A stretch of 5,958 nt of DNA from contig CAKTFD010000112.1 in the NCBI GenBank assembly GCA_934553285.1, positions 1 to 5,958 on the forward strand, in the 5' to 3' direction. Shown here piece by piece: positions 1 to 5,574 of this stretch. Below the pieces are notes generated by a model. That model was not told where the DNA came from. It made no database searches and was given only the letters and a program-made list of their open reading frames with translations. The stretch's first letter is position 1. The number at the start of each line of letters is the position of its first letter. Origin of the DNA: an uncultured Faecalibacterium sp. GTDB taxonomy: Bacteria > Bacillota > Clostridia > Oscillospirales > Ruminococcaceae. Made by a program: the position numbers and the translations under genes.

Positions 1-86
1 GCCAGGCCGCTGTTCTGGCTGAGGGCGATGCAGCTGAGCGCAAGGATATCATCTTCCTGGAGCCGCTGCCTCTGTTCTTCCACTAA
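1..86 (+). CDS. C-terminal end of an unidentified protein (partial)
   Basis: Reading from base 3 gives 27 codons ending in HDIIFL-like hydrophobic/acidic sequence (…ERKDIIFLEPLPLFFH) before TAA at 84-86. Many codons start with G and the third position is mostly G or C, as in the neighbouring core genes, so I read it as the 3' end of a plus-strand gene that may be co-transcribed with comEC, whose start lies a few bases downstream. I do not recognise the family from so short a tail. The same bases on the minus strand also give a protein-like reading from a GTG at 83 (starting VEEQRQRLQEDDIL), but it lacks a Shine-Dalgarno sequence and would leave only six bases between two divergent starts, so I prefer the plus-strand reading. 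Confidence 0.45.
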   Translation, partial: QAAVLAEGDAAERKDIIFLEPLPLFFH

Positions 87-92
87 GCAGTG

Positions 93-2186
93 ATGCGCCG
101 CCCACTCTGCGTTTTCTGCGCTGGAATGATGGGCCTTAGTTTCCTATACGATTTTTTGCCGCAAACGGAGCTTTTTATGCCGTTTGCGGCATTTTTTGCG
201 GCTTTTTTGCTGCTGCTGTGCATCCCGGGCCGCACCCGCAAACTGGCGGTCTGCCTGCTGCTGGGTATGCTGGCGGGGATGGCCGCTGTGCGGAGCACCT
301 GCACCCGGCTGGAGGATCTCTGTGCAAGGTATGCCGGGCGCACCGTGCTGCTGACCGCTGAGGTGGAGCGTGTGGGCAGTACCTATCTTCCGGGCACGGT
401 GGAGGCAGATCTGTGGGTGCAGCGCGTGAACGGCAGCCGCACCGGGTTCCGCATCGCCTGTGCAGAGCTGCCCGCATGCGGGGCAGGGCAGCAGGTACAG
501 GGCTGGTTTACGCTGGCTGTGCCGGACGCAGCCGGCCGGCTGGAACAGTATGCGGACGGCATTGCACTGCAGGCAGAACCGCTGGCGGAAAAACCGGAGC
601 TTACCGTGCTGGGCGAGAGCGGCAGCTTCCGCGCCCGCACCCACCGGCTGCAGCAGAAACTGAGCGCGAGCCTGCGCCGGGCGATGCGCCGGGATACCGG
701 CAGCGTGCTGGCGGCAATGACGGTGGGGGATCGCAGCGGCCTTTCTGCCGCGCTGCGCAGTGCCTACCGGGGCGCGGGGCTTGCCCATGTGCTGGTGGTC
801 AGCGGGATGCATGTTTCCATCCTGTGCGGGGATCTCTTTGGTGTCCTGCATCCCCGTGGGCGGGAGCAGGGCTACCGCCACCGCAGGCGGCGCGCAGTCG
901 GGAAAAGCCTGCTGGCTTTGCTGCTGGTGGGCGTTACCGGCTTTACCCCCTCGGTCTGCCGTGCCGCCGTGGCGGTATGGGTCAGCGCACTGGGCGTGTG
1001 GGTGTATGGCCCGCCGGACGCGCTCACCTCGCTGGCGGCAGCGGGGATCCTGATGACCGCCGCCAACAGCTACGCGGTGTGGGATATCGGGTTGGAGCTT
1101 TCCTTTGCGGCAGTGGTGGGGACTGTGGCCGGCAGTGCCTGCATCCGCCGGCTGCAGGAGGCCCGTGCGCGCCGCCGCAGGCCGGATGTGCCCGCAGCGC
1201 GCCGGACGCCGCGTTGGCTGCAGCGCCTTGCAGAGAGCGCCTGCATCGCGGCCTGTGCCTCGGCGGCTACCTTCCCGGTGCTGGTGCTGCGGGGGCTGAG
1301 CGTCAGCGTGTGGGCGGTGGTATCCAGCATCGCGGTGCTGTGGATGGTGCAGCCGCTGCTGATGCTGGGGCTTGCAGCGGCGTTTACCGGGCTGGTGCCG
1401 TGGCTGGCACCGGTGCACGGGGCTGTTGCCCGGGCGGCAGACCTGCTCACCGGCCTGCTGAACGGCTGGGCCGGGTGGCTGAGCACAAAACCGGGGGCCG
1501 GCATCTACTTTGATACGGCCTACGCTGCTCTGGTCTGCCTGCTGCTGTGCGGGCTGGGGGTGCTGGCCTTCCGCTGGCGGGTGCGCCTGCGGGCTGCCGT
1601 ACCGGGCATCCTGCTGGCGGCAGCTGTGGGCATCGGGCTGGGCAGCGCGCTCAGCCGGGATGTGGTGCATATCGACCTTGTGGGCAGCGCCCAGGCACCT
1701 GCCGTGGTCGTTGCCCAGAACGACAGGGCGGTCGTGCTGTTCCGGGGCGACAGCGCCGCCCAGCGTGCGGTGGAAAACCAGCTGGCGCGGCGAGGCGTGC
1801 GCACCGTGGAGCTGGTGGTGGACCTGCGCATGAACACCCGGAACGCCTGCGCCCTGCCCGCCAGGCAGGGGATACGGGCGGAACGGCTGCCGATGAATAC
1901 CAGCCGGAAGCTGCGCTGCACCCCGGCGGCGGTGGAACTGCTGCGCACCCGGGCAGGGTGTCTGGTGCGGCTGACCATCGGCAACCGGCAGTTCGTGGCT
2001 CTGAGCGGCAGGGTGGATCTGGCGCAGCCGCTGCAGACGGAGTGGCTGCTGGCCGCTGCGGCAAAGCCCACGGCGGTGCAGTATCAGCGGCTTCTGGCGC
2101 TGCGCAGCTGCAGCTGGATGGATGCGGCGGATGGGTACAGCACCTCTCTCAGCCTGCGCCGTACCGGCGGCGAGAAGCCCGGGTGA
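93..2186 (+). CDS. comEC: ComEC/Rec2-family DNA uptake channel with degenerate C-terminal domain
   Basis: Polytopic membrane protein of about 697 residues. ComEC forms the channel that passes single-stranded transforming DNA across the cytoplasmic membrane. Seen here: hydrophobic segments in residues 1-70, beginning with the RRPL typical of the family; a small beta-rich OB-like domain at about 82-167; then the competence domain at about 190-500. The family signature GLAHVLVVSGMHVS is at about 229-242 and GFTPSVCRAA at about 283-292, with many later membrane segments. Residues about 524-690 occupy the place of the usual metallo-beta-lactamase-like domain (VVHIDLVGSAQAPAVVV replaces the usual LDVGQGD-type start), but the HxxxDH metal motif is absent: after GVRTVELVV comes DLRMNTRN. 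The start is GTG at 90 or ATG at 93; ATG is preferred. No Shine-Dalgarno precedes it, so translation may be coupled to the gene ending at 86. A later ATG at 177 has GGAG six bases upstream, but using it would remove the first membrane segment. Family assignment is firm; uptake activity is unproven. Confidence 0.93.
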   Translation: MRRPLCVFCAGMMGLSFLYDFLPQTELFMPFAAFFAAFLLLLCIPGRTRKLAVCLLLGMLAGMAAVRSTCTRLEDLCARYAGRTVLLTAEVERVGSTYLPGTVEADLWVQRVNGSRTGFRIACAELPACGAGQQVQGWFTLAVPDAAGRLEQYADGIALQAEPLAEKPELTVLGESGSFRARTHRLQQKLSASLRRAMRRDTGSVLAAMTVGDRSGLSAALRSAYRGAGLAHVLVVSGMHVSILCGDLFGVLHPRGREQGYRHRRRRAVGKSLLALLLVGVTGFTPSVCRAAVAVWVSALGVWVYGPPDALTSLAAAGILMTAANSYAVWDIGLELSFAAVVGTVAGSACIRRLQEARARRRRPDVPAARRTPRWLQRLAESACIAACASAATFPVLVLRGLSVSVWAVVSSIAVLWMVQPLLMLGLAAAFTGLVPWLAPVHGAVARAADLLTGLLNGWAGWLSTKPGAGIYFDTAYAALVCLLLCGLGVLAFRWRVRLRAAVPGILLAAAVGIGLGSALSRDVVHIDLVGSAQAPAVVVAQNDRAVVLFRGDSAAQRAVENQLARRGVRTVELVVDLRMNTRNACALPARQGIRAERLPMNTSRKLRCTPAAVELLRTRAGCLVRLTIGNRQFVALSGRVDLAQPLQTEWLLAAAAKPTAVQYQRLLALRSCSWMDAADGYSTSLSLRRTGGEKPG
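158..197 (+). terminator. Terminator-like hairpin inside the comEC 5' end
   Basis: GCCGCAAACGG (158-168) and CCGTTTGCGGC (180-190) are perfect 11-bp complements with an 11-base loop. An A and six Ts (192-197) follow directly, and a second T-run is at 203-208. This is the full anatomy of a plus-strand intrinsic terminator, yet it lies within codons about 22-36 of comEC. It could end transcripts of the upstream gene, attenuate comEC, or mean that comEC starts later (ATG at 177 lies in the loop). The structure is directly visible; its function is inferred. Confidence 0.55.
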
Positions 2187-2189
2187 TGC

Positions 2190-2218
2190 TTTGCAATCCG
2201 GGCCGAGTGTGGTACAAT
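2190..2218 (+). promoter_or_regulatory. Probable sigma-A promoter of holA (extended -10)
   Basis: TACAAT at 2213-2218 is preceded by TG at 2210-2211, an extended -10. At 17 bases upstream is TTTGCA (2190-2195), or TTGCAA (2191-2196) at 16 bases, each matching four of six -35 positions. It sits in the 68-base gap between comEC and holA, so holA and the gene after it can be transcribed independently of comEC. An inverted repeat, GCCCGG (2177-2182) with CCGGGC (2198-2203), overlaps the -35 region. Confidence 0.6.
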
Positions 2219-2254
2219 ACAAAAAGCATAGCAGAACAGGAAAGGGGCTTTTGC

Positions 2255-3283
2255 ATGGCCACTGAAACAAAACTCCGGCAGCTGGCCGACAAGGGCTGTC
2301 CGGTCTACTATTTTTATTCCAGCGAACGGTATCTTGTGCGGCAGGCGGTGGCGGCGGCTGTCCGGGTGCTGTCTGCAGACAGCGATGAGGAGGCTACCGT
2401 ACTGGACGGCGCAGCGCCGGAGATCGAGCAGCTCATCATGGCAGCGGGCACCATCTCCTTTTTTGGCACCCGGCGCGTGGTGGTGCTGCCGGAGCTGGAT
2501 CCCGGTGCCTACGGCAGCAAGGATCTGGAGGAACTGTGCAGCACCCTGGCCAGCCTGGAAAACGCGGTGGCGGTGCTGGGCAGTGTGTTCCCGCTGGAGC
2601 GCAGCAAGCTCAAACTGGGCAAGCAGGCACAAAAACTGCAGGCACAGTGCAAGGCCATTGGCTATACCGAGGAGCTGGCTAAACCTCGCCCCTTTGAACT
2701 GAAAAATCTGATGATGGAACGGGCAAAGGCGCAGGGCACTGCCCTGCCGGAGGGAGCGGCCGCCGCCCTGCTGGAGCGCTGCGGCGAGGATCCTTTTTTA
2801 CTGGAAAACGAGGTGGATAAGCTCTGCGCGTTGTCCGGCTATCAGACCGTGACCGCCTCCATGGTGGCCGATATGGGCACCGTGAGCCTGGAAGCGGATG
2901 TGTTTGAGATGATCCGGATGATAACCGCCAAAAACGCTACCGGCGCCTGCAAAAAACTGCAGACCCTGCTGCGGCTGCAGCAGGAGCCTATCGCCATCAC
3001 GGCGGCCATGATCGGCAGTTATGTGGACCTGTACCGGGTAAAACTGGGGGCGGCAAAGCGGAAAAACTACAGCGCTGTACACAAGGATTTTGGCTATAAG
3101 GGCAGCGATTACCGGCTCAAGCGCTCGGCAGAAACAGCTGCCCACTACACGCTGCCCCAGCTGGAAGCCTGCCTGCAGATCCTGCTGGAACTGGATCTGA
3201 GCCTGAAAAGCCAGCCGGTGGCGGCGCAGACGCTGCTGGAAACGGCATTGTGCCGTCTGGCGATGGCGGGGAGCGGAAGATGA
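2255..3283 (+). CDS. holA: DNA polymerase III subunit delta
   Basis: The 342-residue protein has the usual length for HolA, the clamp-loader subunit that opens the beta sliding clamp so the replicative polymerase can be loaded onto DNA. Family landmarks: YYFYSSERYLVRQ at 18-30, in place of the usual LLYG-x-E-x-xLI strand and turn (the common Gly is Ser); ISFFGTRRVVVLPEL at 67-81; the clamp-loader LLERCGEDPFLLENEVDKLCAL at 172-193; DVFEMIRMITAKNATGACKKLQTLL at 215-239; and a helical C-terminal collar domain with EPIAITAAMIGSYVDLYRVK (244-263) and LLELDLSLKS near 310-319. As usual for delta, there is no Walker ATPase motif. The open frame extends far upstream through comEC, but the real start is ATG 2255, preceded by AGGAAAGGGG (2238-2247) at seven bases and by a promoter. 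The stop overlaps the next start (ATGA). comEC followed by holA is a common order in bacteria, which supports both calls. Confidence 0.93.
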   Translation: MATETKLRQLADKGCPVYYFYSSERYLVRQAVAAAVRVLSADSDEEATVLDGAAPEIEQLIMAAGTISFFGTRRVVVLPELDPGAYGSKDLEELCSTLASLENAVAVLGSVFPLERSKLKLGKQAQKLQAQCKAIGYTEELAKPRPFELKNLMMERAKAQGTALPEGAAAALLERCGEDPFLLENEVDKLCALSGYQTVTASMVADMGTVSLEADVFEMIRMITAKNATGACKKLQTLLRLQQEPIAITAAMIGSYVDLYRVKLGAAKRKNYSAVHKDFGYKGSDYRLKRSAETAAHYTLPQLEACLQILLELDLSLKSQPVAAQTLLETALCRLAMAGSGR

Positions 3284-3894
3284 TGCAGAACGAGATGATC
3301 CATACCGACCGGGTGCTGATCGTGGAAGGCAAGTACGATGCCGCCCGGCTGGCACACCTGACCGATGCCATGATCCTGCTGACGGATGGCTTTGGCATTT
3401 ACAAAGACAAACAGCGCCAGCAGCTGTTCCGGGCGCTGGCGCAGAAAAACGGCCTGCTGCTGCTTACGGATTCGGACGCGGCAGGCTTCCGCATCCGCAA
3501 CTATATCACCAACCTGGTGGGCGCACAGAACGTGGTGCAGGCCTATGTGCCCGCCATCCATGGCAAGGAAAAACGCAAGGCGCAGCCCGGCAAAGAGGGC
3601 CTGCTGGGGGTAGAAGGCGTGGACGATGCGCTGGTACGGCAAGCGCTGCTGGATGCCCTGGGGGCAGAAGCCGGTGCAGTGCCGGTGCGCCCGGCAGGAC
3701 GGCAGGTCACCTACACCGACCTGTACGAGTGGGGGCTTTCCGGCAAGCCCGGCAGCGCCGAGCGCAAGGCCCGGCTGCTGACCGCGCTGGGGCTGCCGCC
3801 CCGCCTCTCCAAAAAGGAACTGGTGGAAGCCTTTAACCGGTTGTATACGTTTGAACAGCTGGACGAATTACAACGGAAGCTCCTGCAGCAGTAA
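3280..3894 (+). CDS. rnmV: Toprim-domain protein, RNase M5-like (DUF4093-type C-terminus)
   Basis: A 204-residue protein resembling RNase M5, the Toprim endonuclease that trims precursor 5S rRNA in Firmicutes (about 186 residues in Bacillus). The Toprim fold is clear: RVLIVEGKYD at 11-20 supplies the catalytic Glu16, and LLLLTDSDAAGFRIRNYI at 59-76 gives the metal-binding Asp64 and Asp66, with the F-R-I-R continuation found in RNase M5. LLGVEGVDDALVRQAL at about 108-123 matches the family's GVEH/GVEGV segment, and the C-terminal portion (about 145-200) is the small helical domain usual in this family. The start is ATG 3280, overlapping the holA TGA by four bases with GGAG six bases upstream; the longer reading from GTG 3250 has no such site. 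It is thus translationally coupled to holA. In Bacillus, rnmV sits beside ksgA, so this context differs. Toprim assignment is firm, RNase M5 activity likely; a divergent paralogue with another RNA substrate is possible. Confidence 0.78.
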   Translation: MMQNEMIHTDRVLIVEGKYDAARLAHLTDAMILLTDGFGIYKDKQRQQLFRALAQKNGLLLLTDSDAAGFRIRNYITNLVGAQNVVQAYVPAIHGKEKRKAQPGKEGLLGVEGVDDALVRQALLDALGAEAGAVPVRPAGRQVTYTDLYEWGLSGKPGSAERKARLLTALGLPPRLSKKELVEAFNRLYTFEQLDELQRKLLQQ

Positions 3895-3912
3895 GCTGCA
3901 TCAGCCTTTTTT
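3884..3912 (+). terminator. Possible terminator at the convergent rnmV/sigK junction
   Basis: TGCAGC (3884-3889) and GCTGCA (3895-3900) form a perfect 6-bp stem with loop AGTAA, which includes the rnmV stop codon. A run of six Ts lies at 3907-3912. The six-base gap between stem and T-run is not canonical, and the stem is short, so efficiency is doubtful. No T-tract suits the minus strand, so sigK transcripts may run antisense into rnmV. Confidence 0.35.
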
Positions 3913-4584
3913 CGGCCATGCCTGCCGCAGCAGTTCCAGTGCATGGGTCTCCAGCCGGGAAACATAGCTGCGGCTGATGTGCAGCAGCCCGGCGGTCTCC
4001 AGCTGGGTGAGCGGCGGCTGCCCGGCCAGCCCATACCGCAGCAGCAGGATCTGCCGCTCCCGGGCGGGCAGGGTGTCCAGCAGCTGCCGCAGCCTGCGGA
4101 TGTCCTCCTGCCGCTCGCAGGTATCCTCCATGCAGAAGCTGTCCTGCAGCACATCCGCCAGGGTCAGCGCCGAGTCGCCGTCCGCTTCCAGCGTTTCCTG
4201 CAGGGAAACGGTCTGCCCGGCTTTGCGCTCCCGCCGGAACTGCATCCGGATCTCGTTTTCAATGCAGCGGCTTGCATAAGTGGAAAACCGCGCCTTGCGT
4301 GTGGCATCAAAGGTATCTACCGCTTTCATCAGCCCGATGGTGCCGATGGAAACAAGATCCTCCTGATCGCCCGGCAGGGCGTAATATTTTTTTACGATGT
4401 GCGCCACCAGCCGCAGATTGTGGCGGATCAGCTTTTCCCGGGCGGCGGCATCCCCGGCGCGCAGGGCGCTGAAAGCGGCGGCTTCCTCCCGGGCTGTGAG
4501 CGGGCGCGGAAAGCAGCCGCTTTCCAGATGAAGCGCCAGAAACAGAAATTTTGTGGCGAAAAATTGCAGTAAGGTCAGCAGCAC
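3901..4584 (-). CDS. sigK: RNA polymerase sporulation sigma factor, SigK type
   Basis: The 227-residue sigma-70 family protein closely resembles sigma-K, the late mother-cell sporulation factor. Region 2 is complete: KLIRHNLRLVAHIVKKY at about 51-67, then EDLVSIGTIGLMKAVDTFD (core binding) and FSTYASRCIENEIRMQFRR (-10 recognition) to about 118. Region 4 ends with a helix-turn-helix at about 193-219 (LTQLETAGLLHISRSYVSRLETHAL) whose ISRSYVSR matches SigK very well. There is no room for a full region 3, as expected for this class. Residues 1-22 (MLLTLLQFFATKFLFLALHL…) are strongly hydrophobic and precede CFPRPLT, just as the pro-sequence of Bacillus pro-sigma-K precedes FPQPL. The open frame runs upstream to 4677, but GTG 4584 has GGGAGG at eight bases, whereas ATG 4605 has no ribosome site and sits nearly at the predicted transcript start. 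The gene is intact, not split by an element as in Bacillus. It faces rnmV tail to tail with a six-base gap. A sigma factor of the same subfamily with a non-sporulation role remains possible. Confidence 0.85.
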   Translation of the reverse strand: MLLTLLQFFATKFLFLALHLESGCFPRPLTAREEAAAFSALRAGDAAAREKLIRHNLRLVAHIVKKYYALPGDQEDLVSIGTIGLMKAVDTFDATRKARFSTYASRCIENEIRMQFRRERKAGQTVSLQETLEADGDSALTLADVLQDSFCMEDTCERQEDIRRLRQLLDTLPARERQILLLRYGLAGQPPLTQLETAGLLHISRSYVSRLETHALELLRQAWPKKG

Positions 4585-4592
4585 ACGATATC

Positions 4593-4598
4593 CCTCCC
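4593..4598 (-). promoter_or_regulatory. Ribosome binding site that fixes the sigK start
   Basis: On the minus strand GGGAGG lies eight bases before GTG at 4584. No comparable site precedes ATG at 4605, and this site falls inside the coding sequence if that start is used. Choosing the GTG gives an N-terminus whose length before FPRPL (about 24 residues) is close to that in Bacillus SigK. Confidence 0.7.
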
Positions 4599-4614
4599 GG
4601 TACATAGTTGTTAG

Positions 4615-4622
4615 ATTGTATG
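4615..4622 (-). promoter_or_regulatory. Probable sigK promoter, -10 resembling sigma-E consensus
   Basis: On the minus strand the bases read CATACAAT, which fits the sigma-E -10 consensus CATACAnT at every position and also contains TACAAT, acceptable to sigma-A. No good sigma-A -35 lies 16-18 bases upstream; a weak AACTAT-like stretch at about 4637-4642 could serve as a sigma-E -35. In Bacillus, sigK is transcribed by sigma-E, so the match makes biological sense. The predicted transcript would start about 20-25 bases before GTG 4584. One short motif is weak evidence. Confidence 0.4.
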
Positions 4623-4728
4623 AGTCGGGGCGCGGATAGTTGCCGGAGGGCGCGGCAGGAGAGCGCTTGCAAGGCACAGGCAGAAGCTATCGTGAAATTT
4701 AAGCTGATCTATGATTGATGCCGAGACC

Positions 4729-4755
4729 GCCCGGACGAAAAATGTTCGGGCTTTT
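4729..4755 (+). terminator. Intrinsic terminator with no plain upstream gene
   Basis: GCCCGGAC (4729-4736) pairs with GTTCGGGC (4744-4751) through eight base pairs, one of them G-U, with loop GAAAAAT. Four Ts follow at 4752-4755, then more pyrimidines. It works only for plus-strand transcripts. The nearest upstream plus-strand gene ends at 3894 with sigK in between, so it appears to be a leftover of a removed gene, to end a short unannotated transcript, or to insulate sigK from its neighbour. Confidence 0.65.
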
Positions 4756-4798
4756 CTCATATATTCCAAAGTTGCGGTAGAAGGGTACACAAGCTTTA

Positions 4799-4807
4799 TG
4801 GTATAAT
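4799..4807 (+). promoter_or_regulatory. Extended -10 promoter of the XRE regulator
   Basis: TGGTATAAT is a perfect extended -10: TATAAT at 4802-4807 with TG one base upstream. No convincing -35 is found at 16-18 bases; TTGCGG at 4772-4777 is too far. Transcription would start near 4814, giving an untranslated leader of about 130 bases before the gene at 4944. Confidence 0.6.
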
Positions 4808-4845
4808 TTGAATAAGAAAACTGAGTGATAAATCGGAATTTTCGC

Positions 4846-4869
4846 CTTCGCAACTGTCGGTTGACGAAG
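4846..4869 (+). promoter_or_regulatory. Hairpin in the leader of the XRE gene
   Basis: CTTCGCAAC (4846-4854) pairs with GTTG-A-CGAAG (4860-4869) through nine base pairs with one bulged A and loop TGTCG. It lies about 30 bases into the predicted transcript and has no T-run. It could be an operator for the regulator itself or an RNA element; no function can be assigned from the sequence. Confidence 0.35.
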
Positions 4870-4943
4870 TTCTATGAGAAAATGGTGGCAATGCAACCGC
4901 TATTTTTGTTAGATTAAGTAAAAAAGAAAGGCGGTGTTTTGCA

Positions 4944-5570
4944 ATGAATATGGCAGACAGAATACAACATTTACGAAAGAGCAAGGGAATTTCGCAGGAA
5001 GAACTTGCTGATAAGGTTGGTGTATCGAGACAAGCAGTTTCTAAATGGGAGTCAGAACAAAGTACACCAGACATCGAAAAAGTCATTTTATTGAGCAATT
5101 TTTTTGATGTAACAACAGATTATTTGTTGAAGGGAATAGAACCAATAACAGAAAACGGCACTGAAAGAAGTGATGCTCGCATCTTTTCTTTGGTAGGTAG
5201 TGTGTTTAATTTTATTGGCTTAGTAGTAGCCATTATGATTTGGGACAAAGAGCAAACCTCAAGTTCTGTTGCAGTTGGACTAATTTTAATGGCTGTCGGA
5301 ATTATGGTATTCGTAATAGGACAGTTTATAGGTGATAACAAAGAAAAGGCTTCATTTTTGTTTTGGATTGTTAATGTATGGATACTTATCTTAATACCAA
5401 TTTCTTGTATTTTTAATTTTCTTCAAGGTATTAAGTTTGGGCATTGGTGGACATTTACACCAATACCGCAGCTTGGAAATTCCATCGTTTCCTATGTGTT
5501 ATGTTGGGGATTTTATCTTATGTTTTGTATCGTAGTAGATTTTCTTCTAATTAAACATTCAAAGCGATAA
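4944..5570 (+). CDS. Membrane-anchored XRE-family transcriptional regulator
   Basis: The 208-residue protein joins an N-terminal Cro/C1-type DNA-binding domain to four membrane segments. Residues about 5-61 are a textbook XRE helix-turn-helix: DRIQHLRKSKGISQEELADKVGVSRQAVSKWESEQSTPDIEKVILLSNFFDVTTDYLL is the family pattern (cut here only for recognition: key parts are ISQEELADKVGVSRQAVSKWE and the closing TTDYLL). A polar linker (about 62-78) leads to hydrophobic segments at about 80-100, 109-129, 137-160 and 180-203, with a K-H-S-K-R tail. Such fusions are common in Firmicutes and their mobile elements; they are thought to sense membrane state or small molecules and to repress nearby genes, but the ligand here is unknown. 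ATG 4944 is preferred, with AAAGGCGG ending nine bases upstream; ATG 4950 is a close alternative. The low GC content contrasts with the core genes and suggests transfer. The likely targets are its own promoter or the operon beginning at 5950. Confidence 0.85.
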   Translation: MNMADRIQHLRKSKGISQEELADKVGVSRQAVSKWESEQSTPDIEKVILLSNFFDVTTDYLLKGIEPITENGTERSDARIFSLVGSVFNFIGLVVAIMIWDKEQTSSSVAVGLILMAVGIMVFVIGQFIGDNKEKASFLFWIVNVWILILIPISCIFNFLQGIKFGHWWTFTPIPQLGNSIVSYVLCWGFYLMFCIVVDFLLIKHSKR

Positions 5571-5574
5571 ATTC

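Noticed and set aside
413..1513. 366-residue plus-strand frame overlapping comEC
   Set aside because: Gly/Ala/Arg-rich shadow of comEC with no motif; the comEC frame carries the family signatures.
1547..2254. N-terminal extension of HolA into comEC
   Set aside because: The extension is low-complexity shadow sequence; ATG 2255 has its own Shine-Dalgarno and promoter and gives the normal HolA length.
144..2270. 708-residue open frame on the minus strand opposite comEC
   Set aside because: It is rich in Q, H, P, A and R without recognisable domains, and lies opposite a clear ComEC; long antisense frames are usual in GC-rich genes.
4585..4677. Longer N-terminus for SigK from 4677 or 4605
   Set aside because: No ribosome binding site; the proposed promoter lies within the extension, and GTG 4584 matches SigK length better.
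4611..4896. Two small minus-strand frames upstream of the XRE gene
   Set aside because: They cross the GC/AT boundary and the orphan terminator, have no clear ribosome site and no family resemblance.
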